Of a DNA stretch of 64,000 nt, positions 11,101-21,659 are shown one piece after another. The notes under the pieces were generated by a model. That model made no database searches. It was not told where the DNA came from and saw only the letters and a list, made by a program, of their open reading frames with translations. A program made the position numbers and the translations under genes. The first letter of the stretch is position 1; every line of letters starts with the position of its first letter. Origin of the DNA: Chondrus crispus (taxonomy: Eukaryota > Rhodophyta > Florideophyceae > Gigartinales > Gigartinaceae); NCBI RefSeq assembly GCF_000350225.1, contig NW_005179026.1:372001-436000 (forward strand). The letters run 5' to 3'.

Positions 11101-12069
11101 ATTTCATGGCATGGCAGCGCACGCTGCTTCATTCATGTGAGGGGGTCCGATGCAGAATCGCCTAACTCATTCCAGTTTCCTTCTCTCATTTCCTGTGATC
11201 GCGATGCCGGCGACTATCGCCACTCTCTCTCTCCGCTGTGCGCTTCACATCGTCCAGGTCCTCTTGATTCGTCTCGTTCACGTGCGCGTGCCCACGCATT
11301 TCAACTGCCTCTTTTCCACACCTTCTCGTTCTTCCTGCGCGGGACAGCATTCCGACCGACTCGGCGTTATCCCTTTTGGCTCCCCCCCGAACTACGGGAG
11401 GTTGTCTTGTCGACAGGAATTTACCCTTTCTCCCTTCCGTGTGCGTCCTTCTGCGCGATACAAAACAAAAAGAAGAATTGACGACAAAAGAATCAGACAA
11501 ACGCTAGGCGTGGTATCGCAAGATCGATCGCTGTACGTCAACGACGTTCCCATCAGGGCTTCTATTCGACTCATTCTGGGCGTGGGCCACACCGGTGGTG
11601 TGTTGCCGGCCGTCCCAGTCTCTCGAACTCGACTTCACGCCTTTCTTAACGCCGTATGCCTCTCAATCGTCGGTGCCGTTCCCGGATCATTGTTAAAATT
11701 CACACAACCCTTCTGTGTTTCGCGTTTTTCCTCGCGACACTTGTCTCTCTGAACTTCCTTCACGTGATCCGTCCTCTCCTTCCTCGACTCGAGATACAGC
11801 GTGTAGCCTTAATCACGATCGGCGGTTCGCAGTCCCTTGTCGCCCTGGGGCGCCTGTCGTGTTCTCACTGACATTACGCACGATCCTTCCGGAATGACCG
11901 ACCTAGGTGCGTCTCGGGAAGGGAAAACAAACATAAAAAACAAAACAACCAAAAAAAACAAAAACGAAACAGAATAGTTAAGAAGGTAAAAACATAGGAA
12001 ACTGGTTGCGGCTTGCGTCTTCTTTTCGCTTTCCATCATCACATTGCGTATGGAGCTCATCCTGGTCTC
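8176..12069. other. Long untranslated 3' region of chromovirus B
   Basis: No supported gene. A minus-strand open frame at 8184-8765 (193 aa) is Lys/Arg-rich and of low complexity, and I do not trust it. Pyrimidine-rich stretches alternate with purine-rich ones (10195-10275, 11930-11990). The part 10855-11090 is repeated at 3716-3950. Confidence 0.6.
10855..11090. repeat. Dispersed repeat shared with 3716-3950
   Basis: Diverged copy of the 3716-3950 segment, at the corresponding place of element B. See that entry. Confidence 0.8.
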
Positions 12070-12520
12070 GTGCGTGCGACTTGCGGCGGGAGGGGCAGTT
12101 TCTTCCTCTGGATATACGTGACGGCCGCGCTGCGGGGTAATTGCTCAATGGGCTCCCACGTCGCGTCCTTGGGCGTATAGCCGTATCATTCCACCTTGAG
12201 AATCAAATTACCTTTTTGATAATCGTGGTCGGCGACCCGATCAATTACGTATTCCGTATTTTCCGTTTCCTCTCCTTTCTCTGAACTGTGCCCTTCCCCC
12301 TCCTGAAGATCTTCCAACTCGTCCTCTTCTCTGGACTTTCCGAAATCGCGTAGATCCGGAGATGTCTCCGCTGTCGGCGCTTGACTAATTAGATTGTCCT
12401 AGTCCCCTGACGTAGGCGCACGGGTGTGAGGACATTCCTCGTCCTCCATTACCTCTCCTTCTTCGTTGAGCTCCGGCGCTCCCAGGGACTGTAGCGCTTG
12501 ACGTAGGCCAGTTATTGGCG
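12070..12520 (-). pseudogene. Chromovirus B: acidic pol tail and decayed chromodomain
   Basis: Reading down from 12520, the minus strand continues the pol C-terminus interrupted at 24828 (PITGLRQALQSLG matches PIIGLRQALQFLN of copy A), then a Glu-rich linker, then a chromodomain. The chromodomain reads YVIDRVADHDY...NLILKVE, a TGA stop, YGYTPKDATWE. The stop replaces the Trp of the aromatic cage that copy A keeps (KVEWYSYTPEDATWE). TGG to TGA is a single G-to-A change. The domain would have targeted integration to modified histone tails. The 12.3-kb DNA transposon separates this piece from the integrase at 24828-26099. Confidence 0.85.
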
Positions 12521-12524
12521 CGTA
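12521..12524. repeat. Target-site duplication CGTA, left copy
   Basis: CGTA directly outside the left TIR; the matching copy is at 24824-24827. The uninterrupted sequence in element A at the same place (TATCGGCGTGTAGTCCATG) has a single TGTA or CGTA-like tetramer, which shows where the transposon went in. Confidence 0.9.
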
Positions 12525-12780
12525 AACAGGGGTTTCCGGTAGATCGGTTTCTAGTGCAAAGATCGTTCTTTTCTTTAGTTATGTTATAAGCCCACTAAAA
12601 CGTTACAAAACTATTCCGCAGTCGTTGAAGACACTAGACAATAAGTAATGAGAGCTCCTTAGGGGTTCTGCAAGTATCTTAGCGTCTTCTGCTTGCATTT
12701 TGACCCTGGGAGGTCTCTTGGTGCTCTTGTAGCCCTCCCCGTGACTGTCACGCCATCACGGTACCCGATAAATATTTTAT
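12525..12780 (+). repeat. Left terminal inverted repeat
   Basis: It is matched in reverse complement by 24570-24823. Shared blocks include GGTAGATCGGTTTCTAGTGC, CTTTAGTTATGTTATAAGCC, ATTCCGCAGTC and GTGACTGTCACGCCATCACG. Similarity fades after about 12780. Confidence 0.95.
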
Positions 12781-12959
12781 ATATTCGTTGGTCTCAAGCT
12801 CAGGAACTTGAACTTGGAGTCCGTGACGAAGAGTATCACCCCAGCTCGGAGCCTCACTCAATCCGCCACGCCTCCCACACACCCGCCGCTCATTGTTCGC
12901 CGTTGCCATCAGATTCCCCCCGCGATGTTGACTCCCGCGCACGTCACCTTGCCTCTATG

Positions 12960-13520
12960 CAACCGCCAGCACACCCCCTTTTTGCCGGCCTCCTGCGAGT
13001 CCACGGGCCACAATTAGCCGGCACCATCACCGATGTACAACCCGTTTCCGTCGCCCGCCAAGCTGTACGCCATCTTAGAATTGCGCTGCCCATGCCATCC
13101 CTCTGAGTTCATTTCGAGCACCTCCTCCCCGCCTCTGACGCCCTCGTTCCGCTTCTCCTGCTGTGCAGCGATCGCGACCAGCTCCAGCGCGAGCCATTGC
13201 ACGACACTGTCTGCCGCGCAACCGTACACCTCGTCCCTTGTGGGCACGAACGCAAAGGTGGTGAGGTTGCAGTAGTGCACGTAGGCGGCGCTGCGGCCGG
13301 CAGCACGCGTGCAGGGAGTCGCCGAGGCAGACGTTGCTGACGCCTCACAAGCCCATGATGCCGGCCTTGTTTCCCGTGCCGATGTGGGTGCCGGCCCGGT
13401 GCCACTCGGCGGCCGTGATCCGCTTCTGGTGGACGTGGCGTACGCAGCGCGCGACACGGGCGTCGAACTGGCGGCCGCGCAGCGCGACGCTATGTGCATG
13501 AAGTTCATTCCTATCACTCC
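12960..13520 (-). other. GC-rich segment, possible captured coding fragment of unknown origin
   Basis: The minus strand shows protein-like stretches in more than one frame, such as RITAAEWHRAGTHIGTGNK (about 13355-13430) and VHYCNLTTFAFVPTRDEVYG (about 13210-13285). They are separated by stops and frame changes. It is distinctly more GC-rich than the neighbouring TIR. I do not recognise the family. It lies beside the UTP14 fragment, so a captured host gene is plausible. Confidence 0.3.
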
Positions 13521-13666
13521 TTTTCGCTTCTTCTATCTCGAACTTGCCTTCTCTTATTGATTCAGAGAATGCTTTACTTTCTCTATCTTGGCATCAAGCT
13601 GCTTCTCTGTCGCATGCTGTGCACACCCAGAGTTTTAACAATCACTGTCGTCAGAGTTTTCCATCA

Positions 13667-14332
13667 TTAATTCGCTGGAGTGTCCAAGGAGGAGCTCCAG
13701 AAGCTCGTCTTTGGACACTCCAGCGACTTCCAGCTGATCTTGAAGAACTTCTCCCCATTACTCACAACCTGCACATCGCTCCCCACGCCCCCATTCCTAA
13801 GCATCATCTGGATTTCCTTCTCACGCTCCTCAAACATCTTGAAGCCCTCCTCGACAGCGCTCATATTCCTCCTATCCGTCTCTGCGGTTCCCTTCGCAAA
13901 GTTGAACACCTCCTTCTCGCAATTCTTGCCAACTACCCCCGCCCACTTGGCGCTGACCTTCTGCGACGCGATCTTATCAGCCTGCTCGCGTTCCAGCTTG
14001 CCTCTGACAAGCTCGTGCAGCGGCAGGGCCAGGGCCTTCTCCCGCCGTCAATCATGCGAGGGAGCTTCTTCCTGAGCTGCGCTAGCCCCGTCATGCGGTC
14101 CCCATCCCTTGCCACCGCGTCCCCGCCGCCCGGCACATGCAGCATGTGCTCCATCATGTCGCCCTGTCCTGCCCTTCGCGGTGCAGCACGGGCAGCGGCC
14201 TCTCCTCGCCCGCCGACACCACTTGGCACGCCAGCCGTTGCACTGCGCGAGAGCATTGCCCAATGAGACGTGCCGTGGGCAAGGGGTGGCGGCGTTGGCA
14301 GGGCGTTGCTCCCCTGCCGAAGATTTTTCCAT
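13667..14332 (-). pseudogene. UTP14 middle-region fragment (inverted)
   Basis: The minus strand reads MTGLAQLRKKLPRMIDGG (frame of 13933-14406), then after a one-base shift near 14046 REKALALPLHELVRGKLERE, KVSAKWAGVVGKNCEKEVFNF and FEEREKEIQMMLRNGGV. This order (short Leu-rich helix, PL..LV...LERE, KW..VV..N.E...F, then EREKEI..ML) is that of the middle of UTP14, a subunit of the small-subunit processome that acts with U3 snoRNA in the nucleolus. The conserved C-terminus is at 21660-22374 on the other strand, so the gene was broken and one part inverted. The fragment ends in the palindrome at 13673-13725. The family call rests on pattern, not a search. Confidence 0.6.
13673..13725. repeat. 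Inverted repeat, 15-bp perfect arms, 23-base loop
   Basis: CGCTGGAGTGTCCAA at 13673-13687 is repeated in reverse complement at 13711-13725. It lies at the end of the inverted UTP14 fragment and may mark the rearrangement point. Confidence 0.95.
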
Positions 14333-14527
14333 CCTTCTCTCAGCATCATTGCTGTAGGGCTTATTCTCGATAGATTCCAGCGAAGGCTGCAGATTGGTCT
14401 TGACATTAGGCGCGAAAGCCTGGTATGCCCCGGACCTTAGTCAGCCACTACACGGGGCGCATGCTTCTGCTGCTTGTCGTAGCAGTATTCCACGGCGGTC
14501 CGCATTCGGACTTCGGCGTCGGTTCCC

Positions 14528-16849
14528 ATGCCACGCTCCAGCTCTGATTCAGAGTCCCAACGCGGTTCTGTGCGGCGCGGAAGAAGCTCTCGCAATCGCA
14601 ATGCAATCAGCAAGTCAAAGTCCTCTGCTGCAATGAGGCGTAATGCGCTTGCGAATGAAGCGGAGACGTACAAACCACCGGTGGAGTGCTGCGCACAGCG
14701 ATGTGGCCAGATCATTCCATTTCAGCAGTCGAGGGGCCTCCGTCGTTCCTTTTGCGCCGGCAAAACTCAAGTTCACCGGAAACGACTTCTCATCGGACTC
14801 GTGGCCGATCGAAATGCGCTTGACGACCAAAATTCTGATAGTGGATCGAGCAGCAAGAACAAGCCTGTTTTTCAGTACCATGGGATCGTAGTCTGTCGTT
14901 CATACATGCGCAGTGTAACAACAGCGTCGCCGGACTTACTTAATAGTGTGCTTGGTACTCCGCATGCGCCGTCTTCACCGTATGCCAATAGGCGCGCAAG
15001 ATTTTTGGATGGCAGCAAGCACACTCTTGTTGCTGCGTATCTTCTCGGAGTGAAATCTAGAGACGCTGACCACAGTCCGGAGCGCGATGTTTTCCATCTC
15101 CCACAACGCAACAAAATAGAGGTGTGGGAAGACTACTGTGAACAGGAGAGGGCGCTTGGTCGCCTCCCATGCAGTTACACGCACTTCGTGCGGACCTGGA
15201 AGGAGGTTGCACCTGAGATCAAGACGAGACGACTGCACGGGTTTGCTAGGTGTGATACATGCGTCGAGTTTGACGAAGATTTGGATGGACCTCTGACCGC
15301 GGAGCAAAGAGAGGATACGCTGCGGAGACGGTCCGAGCATATCCAGTTCGTACGTGCAAGTCGTGCCATGTACTACGCGACAAGAGACGAAGCGCAGCTC
15401 CGCCCTGACAGTACGATTTCCTTGATTGTAGACGGCGCTGATCAAGTGAAGTACGCATTGCCACATTTTGGGAGCAAATCGAAGGCTTCTTCAATTGGGC
15501 TGGGTATTCCCATACATCTCATTGGTGTACTGAACCACGGAGGGAAGTCAGCTGGTGCCGGAGCATTTTTGTTCACTGCGGAGGACTACAATCTAACTGG
15601 ATCTAACCTTGTAGTCGAGGTGATTCACAGAGTTATTACGTCCGAGAGTAACCGATTACAAGCCTTGGATCTCATATTACCGCCCGTGCTCTTTGTTCAA
15701 CTCGACAACTGCACCCACGAGAACAAAAACTCGTTCACTCATGGGTATTTTGAGCTGCTTGTCGTTCGAGGAGTATTCAAAAAAGTGGTGGCACGTTATC
15801 TGCCTAAAGGTCACACTCATGAGGACATTGATCAGATGTTTTCTAGGACTGGGGCAGGCATCCGTGATAAGAACATATGCACTATTCCTGAATTACATGC
15901 CGCGCTTGGGGAGAGCTTCACTCCGCAGCCGATCATATCACATATTGACTCAACTATCAACACGAAAGCTCTGTTCGAGGTTAATAGGCTTCTTCGACCG
16001 TCCTCAGAGCTCAGTGGATTTACTGTGTACCACGAGTTCTCATTCACAGTTGACGCAGCAGGTGCCTCTACGTGTGAGGTCAAGCTTTGGCCAATTTCGC
16101 AGAGTTCCGTGTCTCTACTGTCTTCTGGGCTGCCGGGGGGGTTTCTGCGCCCAGGCTTAAGTTTGGACCTACGAAAAATGACAATTCCTCCTCTTGTACG
16201 CAAGAAGAGCACTACAGAAGACGCGCACAGGATGACGCGACGCATTCAGGCAGTTGAACGTCGGATCGGTTCCCAGGCGAGCATGGAAGCTCTTAGAACT
16301 CTCATCGCAAGACTGACACTTGGTGGCGAAGTTCCTTGCCCTTGGAACCTAAGCACTTGTCCAGAGATGAACGGGCATTACACACGCGATGCAGTATACA
16401 TGAGAGAACGGCTGCCTGATGGGCGATGCGGAGAGTCGCTCTCGCCAGGCTCTGAAGATGAGGAGCCTGACTTCGACATGGATGAGATACCGATCGCGAG
16501 CGTGGAGTACAATGTGGGAGATCTTGTTGTGGTCCGACCGCACGTCACCCAGCTCAAGTTCGGGAGATTCTGGATTGGAGCGATAGTGAAGCGGAAAAAG
16601 ACCAATCCTGTTCCTGGGCAAGAGCAACGCATCGCGGTGTTGTGGGTCCAATGGATGGAACCCGAAAATGGAGTCGCAGAGCTGACAGCTAAATTTTGCC
16701 CTGCGGTTGGCGATGCTGACGAAATCTATGTCGATTCCGTTCTCTGCAAATTTCCTAAGCTTCTCCGGAGCGGGCAGCTCCCAGTGAAAGTACAAAAAGA
16801 AATATGGAGGACGTTAGTCACGTGTGAATCTCGAGATGCTGGTGGCTAG
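14528..16849 (+). CDS. DUF7869-type transposase-like protein
   Basis: Intact 773-codon ORF, ATG at 14528, no introns seen. The N-terminus is Ser/Arg-rich with a Cys pair (about residues 53-60). A middle domain carries FARCDTCVEF (about residue 240). The core has an RNase H-like pattern: VDGADQ (Asp302), VQLDNCTHENKN (Asp393, with the Asn/Glu/Lys/Asn that follow), and KGHTHEDIDQMFS (428-440). This set of motifs characterises the DUF7869-containing proteins, thought to descend from transposases. A likely Tudor/SH3-like barrel (GDLVVVRPHVTQLKFGRFWI, about residues 662-700) lies near the C-terminus. It is the only intact large ORF suited to mobilise the surrounding TIR element. That it is the transposase is inference from context and motifs. 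Confidence 0.8.
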   Translation: MPRSSSDSESQRGSVRRGRSSRNRNAISKSKSSAAMRRNALANEAETYKPPVECCAQRCGQIIPFQQSRGLRRSFCAGKTQVHRKRLLIGLVADRNALDDQNSDSGSSSKNKPVFQYHGIVVCRSYMRSVTTASPDLLNSVLGTPHAPSSPYANRRARFLDGSKHTLVAAYLLGVKSRDADHSPERDVFHLPQRNKIEVWEDYCEQERALGRLPCSYTHFVRTWKEVAPEIKTRRLHGFARCDTCVEFDEDLDGPLTAEQREDTLRRRSEHIQFVRASRAMYYATRDEAQLRPDSTISLIVDGADQVKYALPHFGSKSKASSIGLGIPIHLIGVLNHGGKSAGAGAFLFTAEDYNLTGSNLVVEVIHRVITSESNRLQALDLILPPVLFVQLDNCTHENKNSFTHGYFELLVVRGVFKKVVARYLPKGHTHEDIDQMFSRTGAGIRDKNICTIPELHAALGESFTPQPIISHIDSTINTKALFEVNRLLRPSSELSGFTVYHEFSFTVDAAGASTCEVKLWPISQSSVSLLSSGLPGGFLRPGLSLDLRKMTIPPLVRKKSTTEDAHRMTRRIQAVERRIGSQASMEALRTLIARLTLGGEVPCPWNLSTCPEMNGHYTRDAVYMRERLPDGRCGESLSPGSEDEEPDFDMDEIPIASVEYNVGDLVVVRPHVTQLKFGRFWIGAIVKRKKTNPVPGQEQRIAVLWVQWMEPENGVAELTAKFCPAVGDADEIYVDSVLCKFPKLLRSGQLPVKVQKEIWRTLVTCESRDAGG

Positions 16850-18109
16850 ATCAGCAAGCGAGGATAGAAAGTATTCGGCAGCGCGCTCATGGATTAAAAA
16901 TGACGGACCGAGGCTTTCGCGGAGATTTAGTGCAGTTTATGAATATTCAGACTCTGCACACGGCGTTATAACGCCGTCGATGGCGGTTTTTTGATTTGCG
17001 GATGATAGTTACAACGGTTTGTGGGAGGAAGAGACGGATTTCTATGACGAAAATGGTGCCCGGAGCTCCGAAGTTGACTATGAGTTGGAGAAAAATAAAA
17101 AGGGAGATTTCATGTCGTTATCTTCAAATCCAGTTCCATGTTGTTGTTATATGCACACCTCGCTCAGCACATTAGTCCTGCTTGAACTGTCTCCATGCGT
17201 CAACATCTGTCAGTTCACGGCAAACTATAAACGGGTGACAGAGATGTTGTATATCCCCAGCAATCGCATACAAACTTCCCGTGAGAGGGAACGAACAAAT
17301 ACCCCTATGAATAATACATGGAATCCTGCTTAGGTAGGCCATATCAGTCCTCATCTTCAAACGGAGATGTCGGGAGATCGATCAAGTGCAGCAACGCACG
17401 TCAGAATCGCGGTGCAGAATGGAGGAAGGCGAGGCGGAAAAACTGGTCGCCAAGCTCAAGCGAATGTGTGGGTGCTTGGGGACGCCGTCACCGGCAAATC
17501 ACGCATTGGAAGGCGAACAGGGAATGACGATAGCGGCGGAAACGCACCAAGTGCGGAGACGGGGACGGAAGGCTTGGAAATTGAATATCAAAAGTAAAGA
17601 GGGGCTAGGAAGGGGGAAGGGTGAAAGATTAAATATATGGCTCCCAGTGTTCTGTGTACAATGCTCCACTCCAACTTTCTCGAACTCAACTTTCACATTT
17701 TTTGGCTCGCGAGGATCCCTCCCAGACGCATGAGCCGAATCCTGTCCACTGTTTACATTTCTTCGCTCGGAATCCACGCTGCCGTTGTTTCGATTGACGA
17801 AGACTGAACCCACTGTCAGCAAGCACCCGATAATGTTTATTCAGGTCATAAGAGGTCCAAATATATTTGTTGGCAGAAGGAAATCGTAAAACTTCGGAAA
17901 AAAACACTGTCATAACTCTCAGATCGCTGTAAGTAAGGGTATGATATCCCGAAATGTCGATATTCTTTGCCTTGGCTAATATTTTTGCCTCTTCCAAACA
18001 CCGAGTATCGTTTATTCGTTCTTTGCTGACAGTGTTATGGGGATAGGGATATGAGCTGATGAACACGTCAACTTCTCTACGTGGCGACGGTCACGTGGTG
18101 ATCAGCGTC
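16850..18109. other. Spacer between the two large transposon genes
   Basis: Contains a short palindrome GGCGTTATAACGCC near 16963 and a minus-strand open frame at 17686-18066 (126 aa) that I cannot link to any family. Otherwise I see no gene. It presumably carries the 3' end of the transposase gene and the promoter of the methyltransferase-like gene. Confidence 0.5.
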
Positions 18110-18161
18110 GGCTAGGCTGTGCTGGCCTGCTTCGCATGAAGCAGGCCAAATCAGCCTAGCC
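18110..18161. repeat. Two-step hairpin upstream of the methyltransferase-like gene
   Basis: GGCTAGGCTG (18110-18119) pairs with CAGCCTAGCC (18152-18161), and inside it GGCCTGCTTC (18124-18133) pairs with GAAGCAGGCC (18138-18147), with a GCAT loop and two 4-base internal bulges. All 20 pairs are perfect. It lies 140 bp before the first ATG of the next gene. Confidence 0.95.
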
Positions 18162-18299
18162 GAGTCATCTCACTGTGCTGATGGCACTGGATCATTTACA
18201 ACATCGAGTGAGGACGCATCGCGCAGCAGCTCGCTTGCAGAGGACTACGATCAGAAGCAATTTGCTAGATTTATCGCACATCTGCTCGAAGTCGGCGAA

Positions 18300-21200
18300 A
18301 TGGAAAGCCCGCCGGCCGGTGATGGTCATGAGGCCGAGAGCGCAATGTCTTTCGCCGACATGTTTGACGGCTTCGTGCACGTTGACCCGGCGAGGTGTGT
18401 GCCCGGTGCGCGCATTCGCGCTGTCTCTAAATCTCGTGTACGTGCGCTCGCCCACAGCATCTCAACTCTGTCTTTTGTGTCAGCTTCCGCGGCCCTGACT
18501 GTGTACAAGGCGCTGCCGTCGGATCTCGTTCAAGCCGGCAAGGCCGTTGACGACCCAACCGCCGAGCGCGCAATCCAAGAGGGGAAAAGACGGGAAATGT
18601 GTGGTATGGTGTGTGCGATGGCGCCGCGTTGCTCGAAGCCCTGGTTATGCTGGCAGAGGAGGCTCCCACTCCACAAGATCGCAAGGACTTCAAGGAAATG
18701 CGGCCACAAGCCCGACTGCTCCGAACGTGCAGCAGGCATTCCATGGTTATGCTGGGCACAATGCTTAATGCCGCGTCATCCAATGGCGTGAAGCTCACCT
18801 ACGCGGATATGCTTGTGGCTGGCAAGCACCTTCTCGACCAAGTCAGAGCTGTAGATGGAGAGTTACACCTCGTGCGACGGGCCATGGACATGTATCATTC
18901 TCTTGCCAGTAATGGCCGCAGAAAGGATGCAGCAGCCTATGCCCGCGTTTCGGACAATTCCAAGTTTGCCTCTTCTCCCGCTCAGGGATTTGAATCTGAG
19001 AACACATTTCGGCAGCGCCTGCAGATTGCACGGAAGTTTCATTGGCCGGCGCTCCACCTCATGCAGAGCGTGATGACGGAGATCGGATACGAAAATCTCT
19101 GGACGTCTTCAAACACGAAGGCAACTGGGATTCACAAGCTGACTAGCCTACAACAAAAGAGATTGATTACGCGCGTGAAATTTCTCAAGAAAGATACCGG
19201 GGCGGTGACAAAATCACAGGTGGATGCTGCTAGCTTTGCCATGACCGTAACGTCCACGCATATTTCTCGGCTACTCGGCTATCTGGGCTACAATGTCTAC
19301 GTGAACGATGATGCTGGCCTCGAGGCAGTGGACGAGAACTGTACAGTACCAGAGAAAACCCCGACGGGTGAATTTCGTCGCGAGCTGCTGCATATGGTGA
19401 ACACTAGCGCGGCAGACAAATTGATTGCAGAGCAGATTTCAGACCAAGGAACAGCTGCTGACACCTCCCACATGATCCCGCCCGCACTCCTGCAGGCGGC
19501 ACGGGCGGGGGGGGAGGACAGCACGACAAGATGCCGCGTAGCTGAGGGAAGGACTAACGTCGCTCAGGTGTCTCGAAACGGGGTCGCAGAAAAAAATGAA
19601 ATGGGCGACAGCGAAACCGGTGGTCCTGCACCGATTCAGCCAGAATTATCTGATGGGGAAGGCCCCCTTTCTGATTACGATGTTCAGAGTGCTCCACATA
19701 CGCCGGGATTATCCAATGATCCAAACACTCCAGGCTCACCCACGGCTCTACAGATGCCCCTACCGAAAGGGAAGCAGGTGCTCAACATCGAAGCATCCGC
19801 TGTAGCAAGAGAAAAGCTCTCTTGCATGAATATCGAAATGTTCCGCGAGTTGTTCGAATTATTCTCATCAAAATCGTACTTTGGAGATCATGTTCGAGGC
19901 AGAGCAATGCTCATCATTGTCGATCTACCCAATAATATTGGCGTATCAAAAGGCACTAGAGACTTTATTAGCGCGGAAGATGTGAAGCGAGTCGTAACTC
20001 ATGCAGCAGAGGCCTGTGCAACGCGTGGGAATATACTGCTTTTCTGTTCATGGCAGACCTATGTCCTAATTGTGACAACGCTACAGAACATGGGCTCGAG
20101 TTGTCCGGTTTACTTCAACATAATACCAATTACCAACGAAAGGGAAGTAGTGCTTCGGCGACGAGCGCCTGGGAAGGTGATGAGACCGGATAACGGACAG
20201 GAGCTGGTTCTTGTGCTCTACAAAAGCATCGATCGATTTACGCATTTGGACCAGCCCTATTCATATCTTAAACATACGACGCGAGCTCGAACAGTGAATA
20301 TTATCGACCATGTCCGTCCCTTTTCGGGTAAGTTCCTGTGGAACTCCTATTTTGAGGGATACCTCGATACGGACGACGTCTACAGCACTCAGACCTCTGG
20401 CCTCCGTGCGCCGCGCGGCTCGCGGCGCCGTAAGCAAATTCGTCCTGAGCAGAAGTCGATAGACCTCCTGAAAGACTTGGGTCCTGCGTACTGCAAGCCC
20501 GGCGGGCTCTGGTACGACTGCATGTGCGGAACAGGTACAGCCGGGATTGCTGCGCTTGAACTCGGATCTCCTGCTGTAATGACGGACATTGAATTCGACT
20601 GTATTGACGCATCCGCACCGCTGCTTTTGCAGCTTCTAGAGAAACGTAAGATGATGCAAGGAGCGAAGAAACATCTCCAGCGTCGCAAAAACACGTTGCC
20701 GGAGTCTTCCTCCGACGAAGGACCTGAAAAAGCCGAGGTCTCATCCCATTTAGGATCCGGTTCTGAACAAGAGAGCCACGCTGGTGATGACGACATGATA
20801 AATGCGAGCGAAATCGATGCAAATGTTGAGCCAGGCAGCGGTGAAGGAGCAAGGAGCGCAATTCGTGATGGCTGCGATATAATAAAAATCGGCAAAGACG
20901 ACGAAAGGGAAGAGGCGGAGCCGCCTACGAAGAAGCAAAAGATGGAGATTGCCGGCGGCGATGCTGACACGGATCAGCAACTTCTACAGCTACTTGATCA
21001 AATGTCTTCGAGCAGAAATTTGCCATTGATGCGCAAGAGGAGGGGTCGGAGGATGACAGCTGCCAGAGGGTTTAGATGCGCAGCAGCCTCCATCTGCGCA
21101 GTTCTCAGTGATGATGAGCTGACGTTTGACATGAAATGCGGGAACATGGCGTGCGCGAGTGATGCGAATGGCGGTGGACGTCTGCATGATATGTGTGCAA

Positions 21201-21322
21201 GGAAGGTATGGATGAGCACTGCAGCAAAGAAGCTGGATTTGTGGAGCGAGCCAGCGAATGGCGAGCCGGGATACTGCTCCCTCACATGCTGGAAGATGGT
21301 AGCGAGATCAGCCCGCATGTAA
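18300..21322 (+). pseudogene. ParB-like domain fused to beta-class DNA adenine/cytosine N-methyltransferase-like protein, one frameshift
   Basis: Two overlapping frames join near GGGGAAAA (18581-18588). The first (ATG 18300) has FVHVDPARCVPG...RVRALAHSIS. The second continues WYGVCDGAALLEALVMLAEE and runs to 21322 (907 codons from 18599). The pair resembles the ParB/Srx-like fold (start of domain, then YxxxDGxxRLEAL). From residue 436 of the long frame comes MLIIVDLPNNIG, in the place of TDPPYNIG of beta-class N6/N4 methyltransferases. Next comes a probable target-recognition region, then KSIDLLKDLG and LWYDCMCGTGTAGIAALELG (about 638-655), matching the SAM-binding LDPFCGSGTT motif. Order IV-TRD-I is that of the beta class. 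An acidic linker and a Cys/His-rich end (CGNMAC, HDMC, CSLTC) follow. The DPPY-to-DLPN change makes catalysis doubtful. Confidence 0.75.
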
Positions 21323-21659
21323 AAGTTTCTTCCTGGCCTCTTTAGGTAGTGCAGGATGTTTTTTGTCTGAAGTCCTTGACATCTGTCAATCGTCCGCCTT
21401 GACAACGAAGAATAAATCACGACTTAGTGCACTCAGTAAGCACAGCTCTGCTGTCAATTTTCTCAGCTCTCAGTTAGGTCCCTACTGCGTTGCAGCAGAA
21501 TAGTAAGAAGACGTGCAAGAGGAGCGGAACGGGGACAACACCGACGACCTCGGTAGTAGATTACAAGCAAGAAACGAGGTTCAAAAATGAAAACGATGAG
21601 GAAGTGTCTGTCGTCCGTGTTCGGCGCCCCAGCGCACGCAATCGTGACAACAGCTCGTC

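Noticed and set aside
13544..14266. 240-aa plus-strand open frame
   Set aside because: It is the shadow of the UTP14-like reading on the minus strand, which fits the family pattern much better.
17686..18066. 126-aa minus-strand open frame between the two transposon genes
   Set aside because: No recognisable family or motif and no homologous copy in the window.
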